From Phycisphaerales bacterium (GTDB taxonomy: Bacteria; Planctomycetota; Phycisphaerae; Phycisphaerales; SM1A02), in assembly GCA_022446965.1 (NCBI GenBank), contig JAKVBV010000001.1, forward strand, positions 1 through 64,000: DNA of 64,000 nucleotides, read 5' to 3'. This document shows positions 24,713 to 33,441 of the stretch, piece by piece; position 1 is the first letter of the stretch, and each line of letters opens with the position of its first letter. Under the pieces are notes generated by a model. The model saw nothing but the letters and a program-made list of their open reading frames with translations, was not told the origin of the DNA and did no database searches. The position numbers and the translations under genes were made by a program.

Positions 24713-25948
24713 TCAATCCCAGGTGTCGGCCGAGTCAGACGCCTGCTGTTCGCCGGGTGGCGTGGGCTTCCAATCCGCCCACGATTGTGGGTAGTCCGGA
24801 TCATCACAGTCGATCGCGTCGGTGGTGGGATGCAGTGGACGGAAGGTGTCGCACATCACGGCGAGTTCATCAGTCCAGGTGGCCCCAATGCTCTTCTCCA
24901 CCGTGCCCGGGTGGGGCCCGTGGGGAATGCCCTGCGGGTGCAGTGACACCGACGCCACGCCAATGCCCTTACGCGCCTTGTAGTTGCCTTCCACGTAGTA
25001 CAGCACTTCGTCGGAGTCGAGATTGCTGTGGTTGTAGGGCACCACGATCGCTTCGGGGTGGAAGTCGAGCACACGGGGGCAGAAGGAACAGATGACGAAG
25101 TTGTGACCTTCAAACGTCTGATGCGTGGGCGGTGGCATGTGATGCTTGCCCACGATGGGTGAGAAGTCGTCGATGTTGAAGCAGTAAGGGTAGTAGCACC
25201 CATCCCAGCCCACCACGTCGAGCGGGTGATAGGTGTACGTGTAGCTGTGCACGCTGTCGCGGGCCTTGATGCGCACTTCAAACTCACCAGCTTCGTCGAA
25301 CGTCAGCGGCAGTTGAGGCAGACGCAGATCCCGCTCGCAGTAGGGCGCATGTTCGAGGAACTGTGCCGTCTTCTTCGAGAGATACCGTGGTGGCGGGAGA
25401 ATGTGGCTGGTATTGCACGTTTCAAAGCAGATGAAGCGATTGGGTGGTGCGTCGGCCGGGGCGTCATCGAACACCATTCGGTAGATCGTGCCCTTGGGGA
25501 TGATGATGTAATCCTTGGGGCCAAATGTGAGCGTGCCAAAGGTGGTGTACAGCGTGCCTGAGCCAAAGTGCACGAAGAGGCATTCGTCGCCCTGGCCGTT
25601 CTTGTAGTGGTAGTCCATGCCCTCGGCGGGCACGCAGATGCTCATTTCGACATCGGTATTACCCAGCAGCACCACACGTCCGGTGACAGGATCGCCGGCA
25701 GGAGCGCGATCGAGGGTCTTGAGATGCCGCATGCGCATCACGTCGGTTTCGACGTACTGGGCTTTGGTGGAGTACAGCTTGGTCCAGCCGGCCACCTGGG
25801 TGGGCGGGTGGATGTGGTAGATCGTGCTGGTGGGGCCGACAAAGCCCTCAGTGCCGAACACCTCTTCGCTGTACAGCGCCCCGTCGGGACGTCGAAACTG
25901 AATGTGTCGCTTGGGGGGCAGCTCACCGAGTGTCGTGTAATACGCCAT
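24713..25948 (-). CDS. hmgA: Homogentisate 1,2-dioxygenase
   Basis: This Fe(II) dioxygenase opens the ring of homogentisate to maleylacetoacetate. The 411-residue length is close to the family's (about 380-445). Cupin-type motifs are visible: ECLFVHFGSGTLYTTFGTL, KDYIIIPKGTIYRMVF, and the C-terminal iron-binding part with HNFVICSFCPRVLDFHPEA, YNHSNLDSDEVLYYVEG and SLHPQGIPHGPHPG. It belongs with fahA and hppD in the tyrosine pathway. The maleylacetoacetate isomerase gene was not seen in the window. A -10-like hexamer lies seven bases upstream. Confidence 0.93.
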   Translation of the reverse strand: MAYYTTLGELPPKRHIQFRRPDGALYSEEVFGTEGFVGPTSTIYHIHPPTQVAGWTKLYSTKAQYVETDVMRMRHLKTLDRAPAGDPVTGRVVLLGNTDVEMSICVPAEGMDYHYKNGQGDECLFVHFGSGTLYTTFGTLTFGPKDYIIIPKGTIYRMVFDDAPADAPPNRFICFETCNTSHILPPPRYLSKKTAQFLEHAPYCERDLRLPQLPLTFDEAGEFEVRIKARDSVHSYTYTYHPLDVVGWDGCYYPYCFNIDDFSPIVGKHHMPPPTHQTFEGHNFVICSFCPRVLDFHPEAIVVPYNHSNLDSDEVLYYVEGNYKARKGIGVASVSLHPQGIPHGPHPGTVEKSIGATWTDELAVMCDTFRPLHPTTDAIDCDDPDYPQSWADWKPTPPGEQQASDSADTWD

Positions 25949-25955
25949 GGTGAGG

Positions 25956-25961
25956 ATTGTA
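25956..25961 (-). promoter_or_regulatory. -10-like TACAAT before hmgA
   Basis: On the minus strand TACAAT ends seven bases before the hmgA ATG at 25948. The divergent space between the two start codons is only about 42 bases. Confidence 0.5.
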
Positions 25962-25964
25962 CGG

Positions 25965-25985
25965 AAAAGGTGTCAGGCACCATTT
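25965..25985. repeat. Palindromic GGTGTCAGGCACC element
   Basis: AAAAGGTGTCAGGCACCATTT has GGTG/CACC arms and flanking A/T. It resembles repetitive palindromes found around genes in many bacteria, but is unlike the GGGGTCAGACCCC family elsewhere in the window. It fills the space between hmgA and the divergent epimerase gene, where it could act as an operator. Confidence 0.45.
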
Positions 25986-25990
25986 ACCGT

Positions 25991-27151
25991 ATGGACATGC
26001 ACCTAGCTGCCGTCACCACATCCCGTGCCGATTGGGGCCATCTTGAACCGGTCCTTCGTGCCCTCAAGGCCCATCCCATCACTGTGGATCTGATCGTGGC
26101 GGGCGCCCATCTCGACGAGCGGTTCGGCCATACGGTCGACGCCATCAAGGCCGCCGGGTATCCCGTCGCCGCGCATGTGCCCTTCGTGCAGGCTGACGAC
26201 ACTGACGTGGCCATGGGCGAAGCCATCGGCGAAGCGACCATCGGGTTCTCGCGTGTGCTGGGCGAGCGTCGTCCGGACATGGTGCTGCTGATCGCTGATC
26301 GCCACGAAATGCTCGCTCCAGCGGCGGCTGCACTGGCGTTGCGTATTCCCATCGCGCACATCGAGGGCGGAGAGATAAGCGAAGGCGCCATCGACCAGCA
26401 GGTGCGTGATGCCCTCACCAAGATGGCGCACCTGCATCTGGTGCCCACCCAAGATGCCGCCGATCGAGTGATTGCCATGGGGGAGGCGCCGTGGCGTGTG
26501 CATGTGGCCGGGGCGCCCTCTCTGGATCACCTGCGTTTGGATGCACTGCCATCTGCGGCAGACGTGGCCAGTGCGGTGGGCCTGCCACTGCACCCGTCGC
26601 CTGTAGTGGTGGCCTTTCATCCCACCACGATGCATCGAGACACGACCGACGAGGCCGATGTGTTCTTCGAGGCCATTGCACAGGTCGAGGCGCCGCTGGT
26701 GTTCTGCTTCCCCAATGCCGATGCGGGCTACAGCCGGATCATTGAACTGGCGCAGGGTGTCTGCGACCGGCGACACGATGCGGTGCTTCGGGTGAACCTC
26801 GACCACCTCATGTACTGGGCCCTGCTGCGCGAGGCGGCGGTGCTCGCGGGTAACAGTTCCAGTGGCATCATGGAAGCGGCCTCGGTCGATCTGCCTGTGG
26901 TGAACGGGGGGAGGCGCCAGCAGGGGCGTACGCGAGCAGACAACGTGATCGACGTGGGCGCGTCTCCCGAAAATGTGTCATCCATCGTCGACGCAGTGCA
27001 TGCGGCGATCGACGGCGGGGCGGTTGATGTGGTCAATCCCTACGGAGACGGCACGGCAGGGGCGCGGATTGCCCAAGCTGTGGTGCATGCACTGGGCCAC
27101 GATTGCGATGCACTGCTGATCAAGCGCTGTGGGGTGTCGGTGTGCCCGTGA
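25991..27151 (+). CDS. UDP-N-acetylglucosamine 2-epimerase, hydrolysing type (NeuC-like)
   Basis: This 386-residue GT-B-fold enzyme family converts UDP-GlcNAc (or a relative) to ManNAc-type sugars and UDP, for sialic or legionaminic acid-like glycans. Motifs include DRHEMLAPAAAALALRIPIA with HIEGGEISEGAID, and the C-terminal AVLAGNSSSGIMEAASVDLP and RQQGRTRADNVIDV. The SSSGIMEA and RQxGR motifs fit the NeuC/NnaA branch. It sits alone between hmgA and hppD and shares no obvious pathway with them. Start 25991 or 25997 (ATGCACCTAG); no Shine-Dalgarno sequence. It ends 12 bases before the convergent hppD stop. Confidence 0.85.
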   Translation: MDMHLAAVTTSRADWGHLEPVLRALKAHPITVDLIVAGAHLDERFGHTVDAIKAAGYPVAAHVPFVQADDTDVAMGEAIGEATIGFSRVLGERRPDMVLLIADRHEMLAPAAAALALRIPIAHIEGGEISEGAIDQQVRDALTKMAHLHLVPTQDAADRVIAMGEAPWRVHVAGAPSLDHLRLDALPSAADVASAVGLPLHPSPVVVAFHPTTMHRDTTDEADVFFEAIAQVEAPLVFCFPNADAGYSRIIELAQGVCDRRHDAVLRVNLDHLMYWALLREAAVLAGNSSSGIMEAASVDLPVVNGGRRQQGRTRADNVIDVGASPENVSSIVDAVHAAIDGGAVDVVNPYGDGTAGARIAQAVVHALGHDCDALLIKRCGVSVCP

Positions 27152-27163
27152 TCTACAAGGGCG

Positions 27164-28357
27164 TCACAGATTCCCGCGACGATCCTGCTCGAGTTCGAGG
27201 GCTTCGAATAGGGCCTTGAAATTGCCCTTGCCGAAGCTCTGTGAGCCACGGCGACAGATGATCTCGAAGAACAACGTCGGGCGATCCTGCAGCGGCATCG
27301 TGAAGAGTTGCAGCAGATAGCCCTCGTCGTCGGCGTCCACGAGAATGCCCAGTTCCTTGATGCGATCGTAGTCTTCCTTGATCGCTTCTTGGCCATGCTC
27401 CGTGAGGGTCTTCTCCACGCGGTTCCACACGGTCTCGTAGTACTCACCGGGAATGCGAAGGAAATCCACGCCGCGGCGGCGAAGTTCAGCCACCGACGAC
27501 AACGCATCGTTGGACCGCAGGGCCAAGTGCTGCACGCCGGGCATCATGTCGTGCCATTCGAGGTATTCCTGAATCTGGCTCTTCTTGAGGCCATCGGCAG
27601 GCTCGTTGATGGGCATCTTGATGAGGTTGTTGCCTGAGGCCATCACCTTGGACATCAAGGCCGAATGCTCGGTGCTGATGTCGGCATCGTCGAAGTGCTT
27701 GAACATGGCGAAGCCAAGCACATCTTCGTACCACTGCACCCACTCGTTCATGCGACCTTCTTCGACATTGCCCACGCAGTGGTCGACGAACATCAGGCCA
27801 CACGGGTTGGCGTCGTTGTAGTCGTTCAGCGCGAGGCCGTCGATGGCGCGGTAGCCCGGTTCGAACATGCTGCCTTGCTTCACGCGATCGATCGCATAGG
27901 CGCCCGTGCGAGAGACGAAGGAATGCACGCTGCGACCGTATGCCTGAATACCGGCCGTGGTCACGCTGCCGTGTTCGTCGGAAATCGTGATGGGCTCGTA
28001 GGCGCTCTCGCCGCCGTTGGCCATGGCCTGCTTCCAGGCGGTCTCGGCATCGGCCACTGTGAAGGCGATGTCCTTCACGCCGTCGCCGAAGCGCTTGATT
28101 TCCTCGGCGGCTGGGTCGTCTTTGGTGAGCGGCGTTTCCAGAATGAACCGGATGTTGCCCTGGGTGAGCAGGTAGCGGGCGCGATCTCGTGATCCACTGG
28201 TGAGGTCGGCCACCTGGTGAATGCGAAAGCCGAACGTCATGGCATAGAAGAACGCCGCCTGCTTGGCATTGCCCACGAAGAATCGAACATGATCGACGTC
28301 GATCAGGTCGAGGGGGTCGGTGGAGGTGTTGGCGGCGGGCATGTTCAGCGTGCTCAT
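27164..28357 (-). CDS. hppD: 4-hydroxyphenylpyruvate dioxygenase
   Basis: HppD converts 4-hydroxyphenylpyruvate to homogentisate, the substrate of HmgA. The 397-residue protein consists of two vicinal-oxygen-chelate domains (about 18-165 and 190-390). The iron ligands are expected in MFVDHCVGN (His), PGVQHLALRSND (His) and LFFEIICRRG (Glu), the last followed by GFGKGNF-like GSQSFGKGNFKALFEALE. GAGGAA lies eight bases before the ATG at 28357. The frame is open further upstream without homology. Confidence 0.93.
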   Translation of the reverse strand: MSTLNMPAANTSTDPLDLIDVDHVRFFVGNAKQAAFFYAMTFGFRIHQVADLTSGSRDRARYLLTQGNIRFILETPLTKDDPAAEEIKRFGDGVKDIAFTVADAETAWKQAMANGGESAYEPITISDEHGSVTTAGIQAYGRSVHSFVSRTGAYAIDRVKQGSMFEPGYRAIDGLALNDYNDANPCGLMFVDHCVGNVEEGRMNEWVQWYEDVLGFAMFKHFDDADISTEHSALMSKVMASGNNLIKMPINEPADGLKKSQIQEYLEWHDMMPGVQHLALRSNDALSSVAELRRRGVDFLRIPGEYYETVWNRVEKTLTEHGQEAIKEDYDRIKELGILVDADDEGYLLQLFTMPLQDRPTLFFEIICRRGSQSFGKGNFKALFEALELEQDRRGNL

Positions 28358-28424
28358 GAGTCGATTCCTCGCCCCGGCGTCTACGACGGGGCAATGCCGC
28401 ATTGTACTGGCGATGTGAAGGGCG

Positions 28425-28943
28425 TCAGTACTGCAGCACTGAATGGACCGGCGTGGGCTCGAGGCTCTGTCGACCTCCAAGGGCTTCCAGCTCGATCAGC
28501 ACGCTGTATCCGGCCACGGTGCCGCCAGCGGACTGCACCAGGTCGCGGCTGGCCTGCAACGTGCCGCCAGTAGCGATGAGGTCGTCCACGATGAGCACGG
28601 ACTGGCCCTGCGCCACCGCATCGGTGTGCATCTCCAGGATGTCCGAGCCATATTCCAAGTCATAGGTGGCTTGGATCGAGGCGCAGGGTAGTTTGCCGGG
28701 CTTGCGAATGGGCACGAAGCCACGGTTCAGGGCGCGGGCAAGCGCCGTGCCGAAGATGAAGCCCCTGCTCTCGGTGCCCACGATCATGTCCGGCGGTGCG
28801 GTTCGCCAGGGATTGGCCATCAGCTCCACCGCCAAGGCCAAGCCGGCGGCATCGCCCAGCAGGGGTGTGATGTCGCGAAACGTGATGCCAGGCTGGGGAA
28901 AGTCCGGAACATCCCGGACAAGGGCCCTGAGTTGGTCAAGCAT
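28425..28943 (-). CDS. apt: Adenine phosphoribosyltransferase
   Basis: Apt salvages adenine to AMP using PRPP. The 172-residue protein shows the N-terminal PDFPQPGITFRDITPLL typical of Apt and the PRPP-binding loop VLIVDDLIATGGTLQA. The ATG at 28943 has a strong AGGAGG seven bases upstream, so the longer frame is not used. The gene is divergent from the GroES-like gene. Confidence 0.93.
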   Translation of the reverse strand: MLDQLRALVRDVPDFPQPGITFRDITPLLGDAAGLALAVELMANPWRTAPPDMIVGTESRGFIFGTALARALNRGFVPIRKPGKLPCASIQATYDLEYGSDILEMHTDAVAQGQSVLIVDDLIATGGTLQASRDLVQSAGGTVAGYSVLIELEALGGRQSLEPTPVHSVLQY

Positions 28944-28986
28944 GTCTGTCTCCTCCTGGCACGTGGGCATCGGCATGCTGCCAGAC

Positions 28987-28992
28987 TAGAAT
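28987..28992 (+). promoter_or_regulatory. -10-like TAGAAT before the GroES-like gene
   Basis: TAGAAT ends eight bases before the ATG at 29001. No Shine-Dalgarno sequence is present. Confidence 0.45.
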
Positions 28993-29000
28993 GGACGACC

Positions 29001-29321
29001 ATGTCCGACAAGGTCTCCAAAACAAAGGCGATTGAAATCGTCGAACCAGTGGGCAAGCGGCTCCTCATTCGCAAGGACGAGGACCGCAAGATCACCAAGG
29101 TGGGCATCCATCTTCCGGACAAGATGGAGATTCCCACGATCACCGGTCGAGTGGTGGCCACATCCACGCAGGTGGACGGCGATCCGGACTGGCCCGTGAG
29201 CCAGTACGACCGCGTGCTCTTCAATCCGAAACACGCCGTCCCGGTGGACTTCGAAGGCGATAATCGTCTCTTCGTCGTGCCCATCGAAGATGTCGTGGCG
29301 GTCTTTCGCCGCGAGGGCTGA
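29001..29321 (+). CDS. GroES-like (Cpn10-fold) protein
   Basis: This 106-residue protein has the Cpn10 pattern: VEPVGKRLLIRKDE at the N-terminus, GIHLPDK, TGRVVATS, YDRVLFNP and a final LFVVPIEDVVAVFR. It differs from ordinary GroES: the region corresponding to the mobile loop is short (RKITKVGIHLP), and an extra WPVSQYD segment precedes the second half. It is not next to a groEL gene. It may be a second, specialised co-chaperonin; that is inference. aroA begins three bases after it. Confidence 0.72.
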   Translation: MSDKVSKTKAIEIVEPVGKRLLIRKDEDRKITKVGIHLPDKMEIPTITGRVVATSTQVDGDPDWPVSQYDRVLFNPKHAVPVDFEGDNRLFVVPIEDVVAVFRREG

Positions 29322-29324
29322 GCC

Positions 29325-30626
29325 ATGCCAGCAGGCAGCGTGATGATCGAGCGGTCGGCCGCTGCGTTGGATGTGAGCCTGGTTGTGCCCGGTTCAAAGA
29401 GCCTCACCTGCCGCCATCTCGTGCTTGGCGCGATCGCTGATGGCACCACCACACTGTCGGGCGCGTTACGGAGTGCCGACACCGACGCGTTGGCCGCGGC
29501 CATCGATGGTCTTGGTGTTGACGTGCAGGTGCGCGGTACCGACATCACATTGGGCGGCTCACTGGGGAGCGCGACCCCCCGACACGATCAGGTGCAGTTG
29601 GGCCTCGGTGGTGCCCCCGCCCGCTTCACCATGGCCATGGCCAGCGTGCTCGACGCCACGACGACGATTGACGGCGACCAGCCCCTGCGCAATAGACCAC
29701 TGGGCACTGGGCCGCTCAGCGCACTTGGTGTCCATCTGCACCATCATGATCGCGACGATCATCTGCCTGTGCAGGTGCGTGGTGGGGCATGGGGGCAGCA
29801 TCACGTCACCGTTGGCGCCACGGTCACCAGCCAGATGGTGTCGGCGATCATGCTTGTGGCACCGCTCGCCGGTGGTGTGCAGATCAACTTCGAAGCACCA
29901 TTGACCAGTGCTGCCTATGTCGTCCTCACGGTCGCCGCACTGCGAGCACGTGGTGTGGCTGTAGACGTGCACCATTGCGGCGATGCGATCAAGTCGATCA
30001 CGGTCAACGCTGGCACGCCATCAGGGGCGGCCGTGGCTATTGCTGCCGATGCCAGCTCGGCCGTGGCTGCGGCATGCTGTGTGCTCGCCACACCGGGCAC
30101 ATCAGCCCTGTTGCATGGCGTGCACGTGGTAGATGCCCAGCCTGATGCCGCAGCGTTGTCGCTGTTGCAGCAAGCCGGAGTGGACATGCATCAGATGGAT
30201 CAGGGTCTGCGTATCGCAAGTCCCGAGCACCTGTCCATGCCCGACATGGTGGATGCCACGGGCATGCCCGATGCGGTCCCCAGCCTGGCGGTGCTCGCCG
30301 CGTGCCGAGCATCCGGCGAGGTGCGGTTCACCGGGCTGCACACCTTGCCTGCCAAGGAGTGTGATCGCATCGAAGCGACCGCAGACCTGCTTCGGGCCGC
30401 TGGGGGCAGCGTGGAAACCACTGCGGACACGCTCACCACGTCGCCGCTCCCCGTGGGCGACACGCCACTGGAGGCCCGTACCCACCACGATCACCGCATG
30501 GCGTTCGCGGCGGCGGTACTCGGGTTGTGGCGAGGGGGCGTGCAAATCGACGATCCTGATGTCGTGGCAAAGTCGTGGCCCACATTTTGGACCGATCTGG
30601 CCCCGCTGGGCGGGTGGACTGCATGA
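29325..30626 (+). CDS. aroA: EPSP synthase (3-phosphoshikimate 1-carboxyvinyltransferase)
   Basis: AroA joins shikimate 3-phosphate and phosphoenolpyruvate, the sixth step of the shikimate pathway. The 433-residue protein keeps the active-site set: PGSKSLTCRHL (Lys and Arg), NRPLGTGPLSALG (Arg), DASSAVAAACC, the Asp in PDAVPSLAVLAA, AKECDRIEATADLL, HHDHRMAF and the Lys in VAKSWPTFW. The usual GNAGTAMRPL loop is GLGGAPARFTMA here. An upstream promoter-like TAGAAT for the GroES-like gene probably serves it too. The stop overlaps the next start (ATGA). Confidence 0.88.
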   Translation: MPAGSVMIERSAAALDVSLVVPGSKSLTCRHLVLGAIADGTTTLSGALRSADTDALAAAIDGLGVDVQVRGTDITLGGSLGSATPRHDQVQLGLGGAPARFTMAMASVLDATTTIDGDQPLRNRPLGTGPLSALGVHLHHHDRDDHLPVQVRGGAWGQHHVTVGATVTSQMVSAIMLVAPLAGGVQINFEAPLTSAAYVVLTVAALRARGVAVDVHHCGDAIKSITVNAGTPSGAAVAIAADASSAVAAACCVLATPGTSALLHGVHVVDAQPDAAALSLLQQAGVDMHQMDQGLRIASPEHLSMPDMVDATGMPDAVPSLAVLAACRASGEVRFTGLHTLPAKECDRIEATADLLRAAGGSVETTADTLTTSPLPVGDTPLEARTHHDHRMAFAAAVLGLWRGGVQIDDPDVVAKSWPTFWTDLAPLGGWTA

Positions 30627-32437
30627 AGGCCTTCCGCATACAGGTAAAGCGGATGTTGCGTCGTCGCACGCTGTTCATCGCCGCCATGGTGATGGCGTTC
30701 ATCTCCGCGGCGGGCCTGGGTGCCGGATTGCTGGGCCTCGGGCCACTGCTCGAGCAGATTCTGAATCCGGAAAGTGGCACCTCGCTGCAACAGATGGCGA
30801 CGGACTACAACGCCGATGCTCCGGTGGTTGCGATCCCAGACGGCATCGTCTCCTGGCTGCCGACCACGCCAGTCAAGGGCGTCATCGTGCTGATCTCGGG
30901 GCTGTGGCTACTCACCGTGCTGGGCGCCGCCGCGAACTTCTTGCATCAGTTCATGGCGCAAACGTTGGTCACGCTCACCGTGGCCGACATTCGACGCGAT
31001 GTCGCCGATCGGGCGTTGCATCTGCCGCTGACAACGATCACAACGCGTGGTGCGTCGGAGTTCGTTGCCCGGCTCGTGCGAGATGCCATTGCCGTGGAAG
31101 CCGGTTTGTTGGCGCTGGTGGGCAAGGGCATTGCCCATCTCACCAAGGGCGCCGCGGCGCTAGCGGCCGCAATCGTGTTCGACCCGCGCGTGGTGATCAT
31201 CGTGCTGATTGTCGGCCCTGTGTTGGCACTCGTGTTGCGTAAGCTCGCCAAGCGTGTCCACCGTGGCACCAAGGGGTCGCTCGAGGCCCAGCAGGAAATG
31301 CTCAGTCGGTCCACTGAAGTGCTGCAGGGCATTCGCGGTATTCGAACCGCCAGCGCCGAAGACGATGCCATGCGCCGGATCGAAGCCGCCAATCAATCGG
31401 TCATTCGCCATGAGCTTCGCATTCGCACGGCCAAGGCCTTGTCGTCGCCATTGCTGGAAACGCTCGCCATTCTCGTGATGGGCGTGCTTGCGGTGCTGGC
31501 GGCCCGAGAGATCATCGACGGATTCCTGTCGTTTGAGCGATTCATTTTGGCGCTCGGTTCGCTGGCGGTCGCAGCGGCGAGCATGCGACCACTCGCCGGG
31601 TTGATCAATGCCATCGCCTCGGCGGAGGCGCCTGCATCGCGGTTGCAGGACACGCTCTCAGCGGCGCCCGAGGCGCAGGGGGACGGCGAACTGGCTCGCC
31701 ATGCGTCGTCCATTGCATTTGAGACCGTGCAGTACACCTATCCCGGTGCCGACTCGCCGGCCGTCCAGGTTGAGGATCTCCGCATTGGGTTCGGTGAGCA
31801 CGTGGCCTTCGTGGGCGCCAATGGGTCGGGCAAGACCAGCATGCTCAGCCTGGTGCCTCGGCTGCTCGTGCCCGAGCACGGCACGGTCAGTATCGACGGG
31901 ACGGACATCGCCACCGTGACGCTGCCAAGCCTGCGCCAACAGATCGCCGTCGTGACACAAGAACCACTGGTTCTGCGGGGCACGATCGAAGAGAACATCA
32001 CGCTGGGATACGAGGCGGATGCTGCAGCCATCGAGGCCGCGGCCGAGGCGGGCCGAGCCATGGAGTTCATCACGGCATTGCCCGAGGGCATGCAAACGCA
32101 GGTCGCCGAAGGCGGCGCTTCGCTCTCGGGTGGACAACGACAACGACTGTCCATTGCTCGTGCCATGTTGCGTGATCCGTCGATCCTCATTCTCGATGAA
32201 GCCACGAGTCAGGTGGACTCCGCATCCGAGTCGCTGATCGCTGAGGCGATCAAGTCGATCAAGGATCGAACGGTGCTGGTGATCGCGCATCGTCTGGCGA
32301 CGGTCGTCGATTGCGATCGGATCGTGGTGCTCGATGGTGGCGCCGTGGTGGACCAAGGCACGCACGCCGAACTGCTGAATCGATGTTCGCTGTACGAATC
32401 ACTCGTTCGGACGCAATTGGTGCAGGTGGAGGCGTGA
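30623..32437 (+). CDS. ABC exporter half-transporter (fused membrane and ATPase domains)
   Basis: This 604-residue type I exporter has an N-terminal membrane domain (about 1-350, roughly six segments, the first at 18-40) and a C-terminal ATPase with Walker A GANGSGKTS, signature LSGGQRQRLS, Walker B ILILDEATSQ and IAHRLAT. It works as a homodimer or with another half. Substrates of such proteins (lipids, peptides, drugs) cannot be assigned. It overlaps aroA by four bases and the next permease gene by four bases (GTGA). Confidence 0.87.
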   Translation: MKAFRIQVKRMLRRRTLFIAAMVMAFISAAGLGAGLLGLGPLLEQILNPESGTSLQQMATDYNADAPVVAIPDGIVSWLPTTPVKGVIVLISGLWLLTVLGAAANFLHQFMAQTLVTLTVADIRRDVADRALHLPLTTITTRGASEFVARLVRDAIAVEAGLLALVGKGIAHLTKGAAALAAAIVFDPRVVIIVLIVGPVLALVLRKLAKRVHRGTKGSLEAQQEMLSRSTEVLQGIRGIRTASAEDDAMRRIEAANQSVIRHELRIRTAKALSSPLLETLAILVMGVLAVLAAREIIDGFLSFERFILALGSLAVAAASMRPLAGLINAIASAEAPASRLQDTLSAAPEAQGDGELARHASSIAFETVQYTYPGADSPAVQVEDLRIGFGEHVAFVGANGSGKTSMLSLVPRLLVPEHGTVSIDGTDIATVTLPSLRQQIAVVTQEPLVLRGTIEENITLGYEADAAAIEAAAEAGRAMEFITALPEGMQTQVAEGGASLSGGQRQRLSIARAMLRDPSILILDEATSQVDSASESLIAEAIKSIKDRTVLVIAHRLATVVDCDRIVVLDGGAVVDQGTHAELLNRCSLYESLVRTQLVQVEA

Positions 32438-33441
32438 CCGGAGCGTCGCGTGGGCTGGCATGCCTGATCGCAGCGGCGGTGGGGGCCTGCCTGTTGCGCC
32501 TCTGCGTTGATCATGATCCGCTTACCGGCGAGCTGTCGCTGGCATGGCCACACGATGCCTGGCGTGCGTTTCGGATCGACGCGGCGATTGCGGGCTGTGC
32601 GTTGGGCGGCGCGCTGGCCTTGTCGGGCACGCTGCTGCAGGCGGCGTTGCGCAATGTGCTCGCTGCCCCGTCCATTCTTGGCGTCGCTTCGGGCGCGGGG
32701 CTGGGTGTGATGATCGTGTTGTACGTGGCGCATCTGACCGGGGTGCAGGCGTCGTGGGCGGCATGGACATCAGGAGCCGGCCTGGGGGCGTTTGGCACGC
32801 TGGGAGTCGTGCTCGTGCTTGGCCGCGGCGCCCGTGGCCTGCCCGATCCAGTCACCACGGTGCTGGCGGGCGTCATCGTGGCCACGATGGCTTCGGCCGG
32901 CATGGTCTTGCTGCAATCCCTCGTGCCCGAAGGGCTGCGAGGACAGTTCATGGCATGGGCGATGGGCAATGTCCCGGAACTGCCGTCACAGCCCTTGCTG
33001 TGGAGCACCATCGGCCTGCTTGGTTTCGGCCTGTGTTGGGCCTCATGGCGGCATGCGCATCTTGATGCGCTCTTGCTGGCCGAAGACACCGCACGGTCGA
33101 TCGGCGCGGCACCAGCCAGACTGCGCCTGCAGTGCCTTGTCATCGCCGGTGTGCTGACCGGGTGTTGTGTCTCGATCGCTGGCCCGTTGGCCTTCGTTGG
33201 TCTGGTGGCACCCCATGCGGCGCGGCGACTGTGTGGCCACACACATCGCCTGTTGGTGCCGGCATCGATGGCTGCTGGTGTGGCGTTGGTGGTGGGGGCC
33301 GACGCGCTGCGTCAGGCTGTGGATCTTGGCGCCGGCCGGGTCCCTGTGGGTGTGCTGACCACGGTGCTCGGTGGCCCGGCCTTTCTCGTGCTGCTTCGTC
33401 GCACCATGCGCAGCGGGAGGGTGTCACATGCTGCGGTATGA
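32434..33441 (+). CDS. FecCD/BtuC-type ABC permease
   Basis: This 335-residue polytopic protein belongs to the permease family for iron-siderophores, haem and vitamin B12. The coupling region PLAFVGLVAPHAARRLCGH and LSGTLLQAALRNVLAAPSILG are typical. About eight to ten hydrophobic segments are visible. The GTG start with GGTGGAGG just upstream overlaps the preceding stop by four bases. No substrate-binding protein and no TonB-dependent receptor gene lies nearby, and no cobalamin riboswitch is possible because the genes overlap. Confidence 0.86.
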   Translation: MTGASRGLACLIAAAVGACLLRLCVDHDPLTGELSLAWPHDAWRAFRIDAAIAGCALGGALALSGTLLQAALRNVLAAPSILGVASGAGLGVMIVLYVAHLTGVQASWAAWTSGAGLGAFGTLGVVLVLGRGARGLPDPVTTVLAGVIVATMASAGMVLLQSLVPEGLRGQFMAWAMGNVPELPSQPLLWSTIGLLGFGLCWASWRHAHLDALLLAEDTARSIGAAPARLRLQCLVIAGVLTGCCVSIAGPLAFVGLVAPHAARRLCGHTHRLLVPASMAAGVALVVGADALRQAVDLGAGRVPVGVLTTVLGGPAFLVLLRRTMRSGRVSHAAV

